64,000 nt of DNA from Actinoplanes sp. TBRC 11911 (GTDB lineage Bacteria > Actinomycetota > Actinomycetes > Mycobacteriales > Micromonosporaceae), in assembly GCF_012933445.1 (NCBI RefSeq), contig NZ_JABBNC010000044.1, positions 21,625-85,624 on the forward strand, read 5' to 3'. This document shows positions 43,877 through 52,540 of this stretch, piece by piece. The notes under the pieces are model-generated. The model was given only the letters and a program-made list of their open reading frames with translations. It did no database searches and was not told the DNA's origin. How positions within the stretch are numbered: position 1 is the first letter of the stretch; each line of letters starts with the position of its first letter. The position numbers and the translations under genes are program-made.

Positions 43877-45052
43877 TTACTGAGTCCGCACGTCACGGCG
43901 GACGGCGGTCACGTTCCCGGCCCGGTCGTAGGCGCGCAGTTCGAGGCGCACGGTGGAGCTTTTGCCCGGTGTCTGCCACGTCAGGGCGTACGGGGAAGTG
44001 GTGTCGGTGCTGACCAGCTTGCCGGCGGCGTACAACTGGACCTTGGCCACGCCGTGCTGGTCCGCGGCCGCCGCCGTGATCGTCACGCGACCGCGCGCGA
44101 CCGCCGGAACCCCGACAAAAGCCACCGCCGGGCGGGTCACGTCGCCGGCGAACGGCAGCGCGTTCATCGCGGCGAGCGCGTCGATCCGGCCGGACGGGCG
44201 CACCTTCGAGGCGATCAGCGCGGCCCGGATCTGCGCCGCCGTGGGAGCCGGATCGGTCGAGGCGAGCAGCCCCGCGACGCCCGCCACGAACGGGGTCGCC
44301 GACGAGGTGCCGCAGTAGTCGCCGATCACGCCGGACGGCTGCTGCGCCACGTTGCAGCCGGGCGCCGCGACATCCACCCAGCTGCCGTAGTTCGACCAGG
44401 CATACCGCTTGTCGGCCTGATCGACACCGCCGACCGCGAGCACCGACGGGAACGCCGCCGGGAAGTGCACGGCCGACTTGCCACTGTTCCCGGCCGCGGC
44501 GATGACCAGCGAACCCTTTCCTTGCGCGTACGCCACGGCGGCGCGCAACGCGGCATCGTCCTCCGCCGCACCCAGGGACAGGCTGATGATCGTCGCGCCG
44601 TGATCGGCCGCGTACCGGATCCCCGCCACGATCTTGTCGTAGCCGCCCTCACCGTTCGCGTTCAGCACCTTGACCGGCAAGATCCGGCAGGCCCAGCAGA
44701 CGCCCGCGACACCTTTGCCGTCGTAGCCGGAGGCCGCGATCACGCCGGCCGCCATCGTCCCGTGCCCGTTGTCGTCGGCCGCGTTGGTGTCGCCGTTCAC
44801 GAAGTCGTATCCGGGCAGGACGCGCCCGGCCAGGTCGGACACGGGGCTGACACCGGTGTCCACCACCGCGATCACGACGCGGCCGTTGCCCTTGCCGGCC
44901 GACCATGCCTCGTTCACCCGGGTCTTGGTCAGTCCCCATTGACGCACGTAGCCGGGATCGTTCGGGCGGATGGCATCGGCGTGCGCCACGGCGGACCGCG
45001 CCGGAACCACCAGTGCCGCGCCCACCAGCACCGCCGCGATCAGACCCCGCAT
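43877..45052 (-). CDS. secreted subtilisin-family serine protease
   Basis: A 391-residue exported S8 protease. A signal peptide (LIAAVLVGAALVVPARSAVA, residues ~4-23) precedes the catalytic domain with D65 in VIAVVDTGVS, H97 in DNGHGTMAAGV, the oxyanion Asn in AAAGNSGKS and S250 in GTSSATPFVAGV. A C-terminal Ig/FN3-like beta domain (residues ~305-391) follows, as is common in actinobacterial S8 enzymes with a Ca2+-stabilised fold. ATG 45052 starts directly at the signal peptide. No membrane anchor is seen at the C-terminus, unlike mycosins. Divergent from the LCP gene. It probably degrades external protein. Confidence 0.93.
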   Translation of the reverse strand: MRGLIAAVLVGAALVVPARSAVAHADAIRPNDPGYVRQWGLTKTRVNEAWSAGKGNGRVVIAVVDTGVSPVSDLAGRVLPGYDFVNGDTNAADDNGHGTMAAGVIAASGYDGKGVAGVCWACRILPVKVLNANGEGGYDKIVAGIRYAADHGATIISLSLGAAEDDAALRAAVAYAQGKGSLVIAAAGNSGKSAVHFPAAFPSVLAVGGVDQADKRYAWSNYGSWVDVAAPGCNVAQQPSGVIGDYCGTSSATPFVAGVAGLLASTDPAPTAAQIRAALIASKVRPSGRIDALAAMNALPFAGDVTRPAVAFVGVPAVARGRVTITAAAADQHGVAKVQLYAAGKLVSTDTTSPYALTWQTPGKSSTVRLELRAYDRAGNVTAVRRDVRTQ

Positions 45053-45179
45053 GCCCACCCCCGATGAGAAAGCCGGCTTCGAGGCCGGTCCCCTCACGTT
45101 CGGCGCGGCGTGGCACCGTTCCGGTGATGTCCGGGAGTGATCGGGTTGCGGGATTGAGCGGGTCCTTTACTGTTCCGCT

Positions 45180-46280
45180 GTGCAATCCAACAAGCTGGGT
45201 CTCTGGGTCGGCGGCGCCGTCGTCGTCGCGCTGCTCGCCGGTGGCGGCATCGCGTGGGCGGTGACATCGCGGCCGAGCCACCGGACGGCCGGCCCGGCAC
45301 CGTCCTCGGCAGCGCCGGTGGTCGCGGAAACCCCGACCACACCGCCGCCCTCGCCGGGCGCCGACATCACCGGGCCGCTCGACCTGCTGATCCTCGGGGT
45401 GGACACGCGCGTCTCGGTCCCGGACTGGGAGCCGCACTCGGACGCGATCATGCTGCTGCACGTCGAGCCCGGCCTGAAATCGTCATACCTCTATTCCTTA
45501 CCGCGCGATCTGCGGGTCAAGATGCCGAAGTTCCCCAAGGCCGGGTTCCCCGGCGGGACGTACAAGATCACCGAGGCGATGGGCCGGGGCTCACGGGTGC
45601 CGGGCTCGGAAAAGCACGACGTGGCCCAGGGCTACGAGCTGCTCACCAAGTCGCTCAGCGCGTACACCGGCATCAAGCAGTTCCAGGCCGGCGTGATCCT
45701 CAACTTCGGCGGCCTGCAGAAGCTGACCGACGCGCTCGGCGGGGTGGACCTGGTCATCGACCAGAAGGTGTCGTCGCATCACCGCAAGCCGGACGGCTCG
45801 TTGCGGCCGCTGAAGCCGGGCGGCGGCGACTACACCGGACCGCAGGCGGTGTATCAACCCGGCAAGCGGCACCTGGTCGGCTGGCAGGCCATCGACTACG
45901 CCCGCCAGCGGTACGGGCTGCCGGACGGCGACTACGACCGGCAGCGGCATCAGCGCCAGCTGGTGAAGGCGCTGCTGGGCAAGGCGATGGACGAGGGTCT
46001 GGTCGCGGACCAGACCAGGCTGCAGAGCATCATGGACGCGCTCGGCGATTCACTGGTCTATGTGGGCGGACGGCAGCCGCTCGAGTACGCCTACGCGCTG
46101 CGCGACCTGACGCCGGCCGACATCACGCTCGTCGGCCTGCCCGGTTCCGGTGTCGGCAGTGGCGGTTCCTACCTGGGCGAGCAGCTCACCGCGGAGGGCA
46201 AGGGCTTCCTCAAGGCCGTTACCGCGGGCCAGATCGAGCAGTATCTTGCTAAACACCCCAAGCTGATCAATAAGGTCTAG
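45180..46280 (+). CDS. LytR-CpsA-Psr (LCP) family protein
   Basis: A 366-residue membrane protein with one N-terminal helix (residues ~7-28), a Pro/Thr/Ser linker and an extracellular LCP domain. Family blocks are LDLLILGVDTR, HSDAIMLLHVEP, YLYSLPRDLRVKMP, ILNFGGLQKLTDALGGVD and WQAIDYARQRYG followed by DYDRQRHQRQLVKALL, with the conserved Arg residues that bind the pyrophosphate lipid. LCP proteins attach polymers such as teichoic acids or arabinogalactan to peptidoglycan. GTG start at 45180. Its stop abuts that of the M1 peptidase gene. Confidence 0.93.
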   Translation: MQSNKLGLWVGGAVVVALLAGGGIAWAVTSRPSHRTAGPAPSSAAPVVAETPTTPPPSPGADITGPLDLLILGVDTRVSVPDWEPHSDAIMLLHVEPGLKSSYLYSLPRDLRVKMPKFPKAGFPGGTYKITEAMGRGSRVPGSEKHDVAQGYELLTKSLSAYTGIKQFQAGVILNFGGLQKLTDALGGVDLVIDQKVSSHHRKPDGSLRPLKPGGGDYTGPQAVYQPGKRHLVGWQAIDYARQRYGLPDGDYDRQRHQRQLVKALLGKAMDEGLVADQTRLQSIMDALGDSLVYVGGRQPLEYAYALRDLTPADITLVGLPGSGVGSGGSYLGEQLTAEGKGFLKAVTAGQIEQYLAKHPKLINKV

Positions 46281-47720
46281 CTAGGGCTTTGCCGGCTTTT
46301 CGCCGCTGTAGAGCCACGCGTTGAACAGCGGATCGAGGTCCTTGCCGGAAAGCTGCTCGGCCAGCCTCTTGAGATCGTCGGTCGTCGCGTTGCCGTCGCG
46401 ATGATCGGCGGTCCACCGGTGGAGCAACTGATCGAAGGCCGCGTCGCCGATGGTCTGGCGCAGCGCGTAGACGGTCATGCCACCGCGGGTGTAGACGGCG
46501 TCCCCGAAGAGCCGGTTCACGCCCGGATCGCCGGCCTTCTCCCCCTGACCCCAGGCGAAGCTCGCGTACGCGTCGTCGAAGCTCTGCCGCACGGTGGAGG
46601 TGCCCTCGTGCTCGGCCCACAGCCACTCGGCGTAGGTCGCGAAGCCCTCGTTGAGCCAGATGTCCTTCCACCGGGTCAGCGCCACGCTGTCGCCGAACCA
46701 TTGGTGGGTGAGCTCGTGCGCCACCACCCGATCGTTCTGCCCCTGCGTGAAGAAGGCCTGCCCGTAGACCGGACGGGACTGCGTTTCCAAGGCGTACGCG
46801 ATCCGCGAGTCGTCCAGCGCCACGCCCCCGTACGCGTCGAAGGGGTACGGCCCGAACCTGGTCGCCAGGAAGTCGGCGATCTCGCCGGTGCGGTTGAGTG
46901 ACTTGGCCGCCCCACTGCCCGGGCCGAGGGAGTCGGCCAGCGCGATCACCATGGGCTTGCCGTCGTGGGTGGACGTGCTGACCTCGTACTGTCCGATCAC
47001 GACCGTGGACAGGTAACTCGCCATCGGCGACGACTCGCTCCAATGCCACGTCGTCCAGCCGCCGGCCCGCTGCTGAGCGCCGGGCACGCCGTTGCTGATC
47101 ACCTCGAGGCCGTCCGGCACGGTCATGGCCAGGGCGAAGGTCGCCTTGTCCGACGGGTGGTCGTTCACCGGATACCACGTGCTCGCGGATTCCGGCTGGC
47201 CGAGTGCGATCGCCCCGTCGCCGGTGCGCAGCCAGCCGCCCTCGCCGAGGCTCTGGTTGCCGATCTGCCCGGGTTTACCGGAGTAGTCGACGATGACGGT
47301 AAATTTCCGGCCTTTCGTGATACCGGCCGACGGAGTGATCATCAGTTCCGCGTCCTGCTGCTTCACGGTTGCGGCGCGTCCGTCTATCTGGACATTTCGG
47401 ACGGTCATCCGGGCCAGATCGAAGTCAAATCGCGACAGGTCCTGAGTGGCCGTCGCGGTGATCGTCGCAGTGCCGCCCAGCTCGCCCGATTTGGGATCAT
47501 ATTTCAGCTTAAGGTCGTACCCGGCCACGTCGTAGCCACCGTTGCCGTACTTCGGAAAGTAGGGATCCCCGGCCCCCTCGGCACCGGCATGGAACGCCGC
47601 AGGGCTCGACGGCGCCAGGGGACTCGAAGACGCCGGAGGGCTCGAAGACGCCGCCGGCCGGGGCTCCGAAGAGCACCCGGCCAGCACGATCACAACTGCG
47701 AGTAACCCGGCCCGCCTCAT
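46281..47720 (-). CDS. M1-family metallopeptidase lipoprotein
   Basis: A 479-residue exported aminopeptidase-like enzyme. Residues 1-16 form a lipoprotein signal ending in VLAGC, followed by a Ser/Pro/Ala tail. A beta-rich N-terminal domain leads to the catalytic HELTH at 335-339 with the third ligand E358 in WLNEGFATYAEW (HEXXH-x18-E). The usual exopeptidase motif GAMEN is replaced by a stretch containing ALETQSRP, as in other short actinobacterial M1 lipoproteins. Length is about half of PepN. Convergent with LCP; 10 bases downstream of guaB3 on the same strand, so possibly in its transcript. Confidence 0.92.
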   Translation of the reverse strand: MRRAGLLAVVIVLAGCSSEPRPAASSSPPASSSPLAPSSPAAFHAGAEGAGDPYFPKYGNGGYDVAGYDLKLKYDPKSGELGGTATITATATQDLSRFDFDLARMTVRNVQIDGRAATVKQQDAELMITPSAGITKGRKFTVIVDYSGKPGQIGNQSLGEGGWLRTGDGAIALGQPESASTWYPVNDHPSDKATFALAMTVPDGLEVISNGVPGAQQRAGGWTTWHWSESSPMASYLSTVVIGQYEVSTSTHDGKPMVIALADSLGPGSGAAKSLNRTGEIADFLATRFGPYPFDAYGGVALDDSRIAYALETQSRPVYGQAFFTQGQNDRVVAHELTHQWFGDSVALTRWKDIWLNEGFATYAEWLWAEHEGTSTVRQSFDDAYASFAWGQGEKAGDPGVNRLFGDAVYTRGGMTVYALRQTIGDAAFDQLLHRWTADHRDGNATTDDLKRLAEQLSGKDLDPLFNAWLYSGEKPAKP

Positions 47721-47730
47721 AGGGCCGAGG

Positions 47731-48849
47731 CTACTTGTCCAAAACGAGCGCGACCTTCTGGAACTCCTTGACGTCGCTGTATCCGCACTTCGCCATCGCG
47801 CGGCGCAGCCCGCCGAACAGGTTCAGCTGGCCGTCCGGGTGGTCGGCCGGCCCGAACAGCAGCTCCTCCAGCGTGCCCTCCGGGTCGCCGGCGACCCCGA
47901 ACCCGCCGCGCGGCAGCGACGGGTGACTCGCCGACGAATGCCACCATGCGCCACCGGCCGGGGCGCCCTCGGCCAGCGACAGCGGCTCGCCGAGCATGAC
48001 CGCGTCGGCGCCGCAGCCGATCGCCTTCGCGATGTCGCCGGATGTGCTGATCCCGCCGTCCGCGATGAGGTGCACGTACCGTCCGCCGGTCTCGTCCAGG
48101 TAGTCGCGGCGGGCGGCGGCCGCGTCGGCGATCGCGCTCGCCATCGGCACCCGGATACCGAGAACGGTGTCGGTGGTCGACCACTCGTCCGCGCCGACCC
48201 CGACGATGACGCCGGCCGCACCCGTGCGCATCAGGTGCAGCGCGGTCTTGTAGTCGGTGCAGCCGCCGACGATGACCGGCAGGTCCAGGTCGGCGATGAA
48301 CTCTTTGAGGTTCAGCGGCTCGTCGGTGGTCGAGACGTGCTCGGCGCTCACCAGCGTGCCCTGGATGACCAGCAGGTCCACGCCGGCGTCCAGCACCACC
48401 GGGGCGAGCGCGAGGGTGTGCTGCGGCGACACCCGCACGGCGACGGTGACGCCGCCGTCCCGGATCGTCTTCACCCGCTCGGCGATCAGCTCCGGCTTGA
48501 TCGGCTCGGCGTACACCTCCTGCAGGCGCGGCGTGGCGTCCACGTCCTCGCCCAGCGCGGCCAGCTCTTCAAGGATCTTGGTCGGGTCCTCGTAGCGGGT
48601 CCACAGGCCCTCGGCGTTGAGCACGCCCAGGCCGCCGAGGCGGCCCAGGGCGATCGCCGACTGCGGGCTCATGGTCGCGTCCGACGGGTGCGCGACGCAG
48701 GGGATCTTGAAGGGATAGGCGTCGACGCGCCACTCGGTGGACACGTCGTCCACGTCGCGGGTGCGCCGGCTCGGGACGATGGCGATGTCGTCCAAGTGGT
48801 AACCGCGCTGAGCGGTCTTGCCTAGACCGATCTCCACGACGTCACGCAT
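47731..48849 (-). CDS. guaB3: GuaB3-family IMP dehydrogenase-related protein
   Basis: A 372-residue TIM-barrel protein of the IMPDH/GMPR family without CBS domains. It shares YHLDDIAIVPSRRTRDVDDV at the start, VSPQHTLALAPVVLDAGVDLLVIQG near 140 and IADGGISTSGDIAKAIGCGADAV near 265. At the position of the catalytic Cys loop of true IMP dehydrogenases it reads GVGADEWSTTDTVLGI, with Thr rather than Cys, so it is unlikely to act as a normal IMPDH. Mycobacterial GuaB3 is similar. It follows guaB by 19 bases. Function uncertain. Confidence 0.9.
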   Translation of the reverse strand: MRDVVEIGLGKTAQRGYHLDDIAIVPSRRTRDVDDVSTEWRVDAYPFKIPCVAHPSDATMSPQSAIALGRLGGLGVLNAEGLWTRYEDPTKILEELAALGEDVDATPRLQEVYAEPIKPELIAERVKTIRDGGVTVAVRVSPQHTLALAPVVLDAGVDLLVIQGTLVSAEHVSTTDEPLNLKEFIADLDLPVIVGGCTDYKTALHLMRTGAAGVIVGVGADEWSTTDTVLGIRVPMASAIADAAAARRDYLDETGGRYVHLIADGGISTSGDIAKAIGCGADAVMLGEPLSLAEGAPAGGAWWHSSASHPSLPRGGFGVAGDPEGTLEELLFGPADHPDGQLNLFGGLRRAMAKCGYSDVKEFQKVALVLDK

Positions 48850-48868
48850 GGCTTCTGCTTTCTCGGAA

Positions 48869-50356
48869 TCAGCGGGAGTGGTAGTTAGGGGCCTCGGTGG
48901 TCATCTGGATGTCGTGCGGGTGGCTCTCCTTGAGGCCCGCGGCGGTAATCCTGATGAGCTGCCCGCGCTCCTGCAAGTCGGGGATCGTCTCGGCGCCCGC
49001 GTAACCCATCGCCAGGCGCACGCCGCCGACCAGCTGGCCGACCACCCGGGACAGCGGCCCACGATAGGGCACCTGGCCCTCGACGCCCTCGGGCACCAGC
49101 TTCTCCTCCGGTACGTCGTGCTGGAAGTAGCGGTCCTTGGAGTAGGACTTGGCCTGGCCACGCGACTGCATGGCACCCAGCGACCCCATGCCACGGTACG
49201 ACTTGTACTGCTTGCCGTTGACGAAAATCAGGTCGCCGGGGCTCTCCTCGGAGCCGGCCAGCAGCCCGCCCAGCATCACCGTATCGGCGCCGGCCACGAT
49301 CGCCTTGGCGATGTCGCCCGAGTACTGGATGCCGCCGTCGCCGATCACCGGCACGCCGGCCGGGCGGCAGGCCCGCGCGGCCTCCATGATCGCGGTGATC
49401 TGCGGGACGCCGACGCCGGCCACGATCCGGGTGGTGCAGATGGCGCCCGGCCCGACGCCGACCTTCACCGCGTCCGCACCGGCCTCGGCCATCGCCTTGG
49501 CGCCCGCGTAGGTCGCCACGTTCCCGCCGATGATGTCGGTCGCGGTGTCGCGCTTGAGCCGGGCGATCATCTCGAGCACCTGGCGCTGGTGACCGTGCGA
49601 CGTGTCCACGATGATCGCGTCGACGCCCGCGTCGATCAGGCCCCGGGCCCTCTTGTACGCGTCGTCGCCGACCCCCACCGCGGCCGCCACCCGGAGCCGG
49701 CCCTGCGGGTCCTTGGTGGCGTCCGGGAACTGCTCGGACTTTGTGAAGTCCTTGACCGTGATCAGGCCGCGCAGCCGGTTGCCGTCGTCGACCAGCGGCA
49801 GCTTCTCCACCTTGTGCTGCTGGAGCAGCGCGAGCGCGGCGTCCTTGGTGACCCCGACCGGGGCGGTGACCAGCGGCATCTTGGTCATGACGTCGCGGAC
49901 CTTGGCGTCCGAGTCGCTGATGAAGCGCATGTCCCGGTTCGTGACGATGCCGACCAGGGTGCCGTCGGCGTCCACCACCGGGACGCCGGAGATCCGGTAC
50001 CGCCCGCAGAGCGCGTCGACCTGCCGGAGCGTGTCGTCGGGGCTGCACGTGACCGGGTTGGTGATCATGCCGGACTCGGAGCGCTTCACCAGGTCGACCT
50101 GGGCGGCCTGGTCCTCGGGCGCGAGGTTGCGGTGCAGGACGCCGATGCCGCCCTCGCGCGCCAGGGCGATCGCCATACGCGCCTCGGTGACCGTGTCCAT
50201 CGCCGCGGAGAGCAGCGGAATGCGCAGCTCGATGTTGCGAGTCAGCCGCGTGTTCGTATTGACCCGGCTGGGCACGATATCCGATTCACCGGGTTGCAGA
50301 AGCACGTCGTCAAAGGTCAGGCCAAGAGGAACCAAACGGGCGGACTCAGTCTCCAC
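48869..50356 (-). CDS. guaB: IMP dehydrogenase
   Basis: A 495-residue enzyme oxidising IMP to XMP with NAD+, the first committed step to GMP. The barrel is interrupted by two CBS modules (SESGMITNPVTCSPDDTL near 95 and KVRDVMTKMPLVTAP near 155), and the catalytic C307 lies in GVGPGAICTTRIVAGVGVP. The mobile flap residues occur in YKSYRGMGSLGAMQ. GTG 50356 is chosen because GGGAAG precedes it and homologues start at ETESARLVPLGLTFDD. It is followed by guaB3 and is divergent from the DUF5319 gene. Confidence 0.96.
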   Translation of the reverse strand: METESARLVPLGLTFDDVLLQPGESDIVPSRVNTNTRLTRNIELRIPLLSAAMDTVTEARMAIALAREGGIGVLHRNLAPEDQAAQVDLVKRSESGMITNPVTCSPDDTLRQVDALCGRYRISGVPVVDADGTLVGIVTNRDMRFISDSDAKVRDVMTKMPLVTAPVGVTKDAALALLQQHKVEKLPLVDDGNRLRGLITVKDFTKSEQFPDATKDPQGRLRVAAAVGVGDDAYKRARGLIDAGVDAIIVDTSHGHQRQVLEMIARLKRDTATDIIGGNVATYAGAKAMAEAGADAVKVGVGPGAICTTRIVAGVGVPQITAIMEAARACRPAGVPVIGDGGIQYSGDIAKAIVAGADTVMLGGLLAGSEESPGDLIFVNGKQYKSYRGMGSLGAMQSRGQAKSYSKDRYFQHDVPEEKLVPEGVEGQVPYRGPLSRVVGQLVGGVRLAMGYAGAETIPDLQERGQLIRITAAGLKESHPHDIQMTTEAPNYHSR

Positions 50357-50478
50357 GGAGCTTCCCTTACTGCAGGAGGACGGATGTTTCATCGTACCCA
50401 TCCGCCGAGGGTGGCCTCCGGTGGCGGACCGGGCGTGCGGGCCAGCACACATCGGCCTGAGGTGAGTACCGTAAGGGG

Positions 50479-50886
50479 GTGCAAGAAGAGCCGATCGACC
50501 CGTTCAACGGCGACCCCGCCGACCCGGCCGCCGGACTCGACGACCTCAACGAGGACGCCGAGAACGACCCGCTGACCGAGGCCGAGCGGCAGGACGTCCT
50601 CGAGGACTTGTCCGACCTGGAGATCTACCAGGCCCTGCTGAGTCCGACGGGCATCCGCGGCCTGGTCATCGAGTGCGAGGACTGCCACGAGCCGCACTAC
50701 TTCGACTGGGATCTGCTCAGGGGAAATCTGCGCCATCTGCTGAGCAGCGGGCGGCCGCGCGTGCACGAGCCGGCCTACGATCCCGACCCCGATCACTACG
50801 TGACGTGGGAGTACGCGAGGGGTTACGCCGACGGCGTACATGACACGTTGACCGAGGGATCGGACGACGGTGATGAGGGGGCGTAA
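50479..50886 (+). CDS. DUF5319-family protein
   Basis: A 135-residue acidic cytosolic protein. After an acidic N-terminus it has LSDLEIYQALLSPTGIRGLVIECEDCHEPHYFDWDLLRGNL, with a CxxC-His-rich segment near 75-81 that could bind metal, and YARGYADGVHD near the end. It matches the gene found beside guaB in many actinobacteria, including Mycobacterium tuberculosis Rv3412. In that genome the anti-sigma/sigma-D pair follows; here a BldM-like gene is found instead. Function unknown. Confidence 0.85.
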   Translation: MQEEPIDPFNGDPADPAAGLDDLNEDAENDPLTEAERQDVLEDLSDLEIYQALLSPTGIRGLVIECEDCHEPHYFDWDLLRGNLRHLLSSGRPRVHEPAYDPDPDHYVTWEYARGYADGVHDTLTEGSDDGDEGA

Positions 50887-50916
50887 GTAAGCCCCCTCAT
50901 CCAGAGAAACACCTAT

Positions 50917-51765
50917 TTATGCGACCAGCCCGGCTCGGAAGCCGGCGGCCACCGCGTGCGCGCGGTCCCGGGCGCCCAGCTTCCGGAAGAGTCGCCGGGC
51001 GTGCGTCTTGACCGTGTCCTCGGAGACGAAGAGCTCCCGCCCGATCTCCGCGTTGCTCTTGCCGTCCGCCATCCCGCGCAGCACCTGAAGCTCGCGCTCG
51101 GTGAGCGTGAGCCGCCGCCCGGTCGGGGCCTGCTCCGCGACACCGACCTGGCCCTCGTTGCCCGGCCAGGACACCATCGGGCGGCCCGTCACCGGGTCGA
51201 TCGGCGCGTCGCCGCGCTGCGCCGGAACCATCGGCGAGTTCGGCAGCATGGCCGGCACGGCGGCCGCGTTCGGCGACCCCATCCCCATCCCGTTCTGGTA
51301 GGCGCCGCGCCCGGCCGGCGAGTTGTTGTTGCGCGCTCCCCCGGCCACGGTGGCCGGCTGAGCGTTGGTGCCGTTGATCGGCATCCCCTGCGGGCGTACC
51401 GGGAGAAGCAGTAGGAGCAGCGCCTTGGCAACGACGCTGACCAGGTCATGCTCGACGCCACGGATGACACCGCGGGCGCCGGCCGCGACGGCCGCCGCGG
51501 CGACCCGCGGATCCTCGGCACCGAAGAGCACGACCTGCGCCTGCGGCGCGCGGGCTAGGACGCGGCGGGTGAAACCGACGCTGTCCGGACGGGTCACGGC
51601 GGTATCGGCCAGGATTATCTCGGCCGGCCGTTCAGCGAGGCGGATCATGGCCTCGGTCTCGCTGACCGCGGTCCGGACGACGCCGGTCATGCCGAGCCGG
51701 GCCGCGGTGGACGCGACGGTCTGGGCCGCCAGCGGGGTTCGGACGCACACGAGGACGGTACGCAC
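50917..51765 (-). CDS. BldM-like regulator with degenerate receiver and long linker
   Basis: A 282-residue regulator. The last ~65 residues, LTERELQVLRGMADGKSNAE then SEDTVKTHARRLFRKLGARDRAHAVAAGFR, are a LuxR-type helix-turn-helix very like that of BldM, the sporulation regulator of Streptomyces. The N-terminal receiver-like domain keeps D54 (IILADTAV) but the acidic pair that binds Mg2+ is replaced by CVRTP and no conserved Lys is seen, so phosphorylation is unlikely. A linker of about 100 residues rich in Gly, Asn, Met and Pro separates the domains; Streptomyces BldM, at about 200 residues, has no such insert. Adjacent whiD supports the BldM assignment. Confidence 0.8.
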   Translation of the reverse strand: MRTVLVCVRTPLAAQTVASTAARLGMTGVVRTAVSETEAMIRLAERPAEIILADTAVTRPDSVGFTRRVLARAPQAQVVLFGAEDPRVAAAAVAAGARGVIRGVEHDLVSVVAKALLLLLLPVRPQGMPINGTNAQPATVAGGARNNNSPAGRGAYQNGMGMGSPNAAAVPAMLPNSPMVPAQRGDAPIDPVTGRPMVSWPGNEGQVGVAEQAPTGRRLTLTERELQVLRGMADGKSNAEIGRELFVSEDTVKTHARRLFRKLGARDRAHAVAAGFRAGLVA

Positions 51766-51987
51766 AGTGATCCTCCTTCTCTCTCAGAGGAGATCACGCG
51801 AGGGCCGCAGCATTACGCGCTTTAGATGGAAAAAATGGGAAAGATCGGTATGAGTTGCTTGCCCGATGTCATGCGACTTCCGAAGACATCGAAGTGTCGG
51901 GTGTGAGCCTCGGATCACCGGGGTACCACCGCGACAGGCCTGAGCAAAGGCCGGACTCCGCGGTGCCGCGCGACTGGAGGGTGCTTG

Positions 51988-52377
51988 ATGTCGAACGTTC
52001 GCAGACTGCCCGGGCCCATCGCCGACCTGTGGGACTGGCAGCGACACGGGCTGTGCCGAGGCCGGGACAGTGCTCAGTTCTTCCACCCGGACGGTGAGCG
52101 CGGGTCGTCCCGCAACCGCCGGGAAGCAAAGGCCAAGGCGATGTGCGCCGCCTGCCCGGTTCGGGCGGAATGCGCCGCGCACGCCCTGGCCGTACGCGAG
52201 CCGTACGGGGTCTGGGGAGGTTTCAGCGAAGCGGAGCGGCTGCGGCTGCTCGCCGTCGGCTGGGAGGACCTCGCCGACCGGCATCACGGACGCGTCGACC
52301 TTGCTCGTCTCGAGGCTCGCCTGGGACGACCCCACAAATCGGCGGTGCCCACGCAACGGCACTCGCCGGCCGCCTGA
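51988..52377 (+). CDS. whiD: WhiB-family iron-sulfur regulator (WhiD/WhiB3 type)
   Basis: A 129-residue regulator with the four cluster ligands C23, C53, C56 and C62 (C-x29-C-x2-C-x5-C) binding [4Fe-4S], and the turn VWGG near 77-80. The opening LPGPIADLWDWQRHGLCRG and FFHPDGERG match WhiD of Streptomyces and WhiB3 of mycobacteria, which contact the principal sigma factor and control late sporulation or redox metabolism. I place the start at ATG 51988, 7 bases after GGAGG; TTG 51985 is the alternative. Basic residues lie in the C-terminal tail. It is divergent from the BldM-like gene, echoing the bldM-whiD neighbourhood of Streptomyces. Confidence 0.9.
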   Translation: MSNVRRLPGPIADLWDWQRHGLCRGRDSAQFFHPDGERGSSRNRREAKAKAMCAACPVRAECAAHALAVREPYGVWGGFSEAERLRLLAVGWEDLADRHHGRVDLARLEARLGRPHKSAVPTQRHSPAA

Positions 52378-52540
52378 CCCGGCGCGGCACCCGGTATCAC
52401 GATGAGGACCCGGTCCCCGGTGGGGGGCCGGGCCGCGTTGCTTCGCGGCTTTTCAACAACCGCATTGGCTGACATGCAAGCCACCGTATGAGCGACTTGC
52501 GAAATCAAGACGGACCGGCAGTGCGGCCTTCAACTATTAA

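Noticed and set aside
52378..52540. GC-rich possible hairpin after whiD
   Set aside because: Pairing is imperfect and several alternative folds exist. I see nothing certain in this 163-bp gap.
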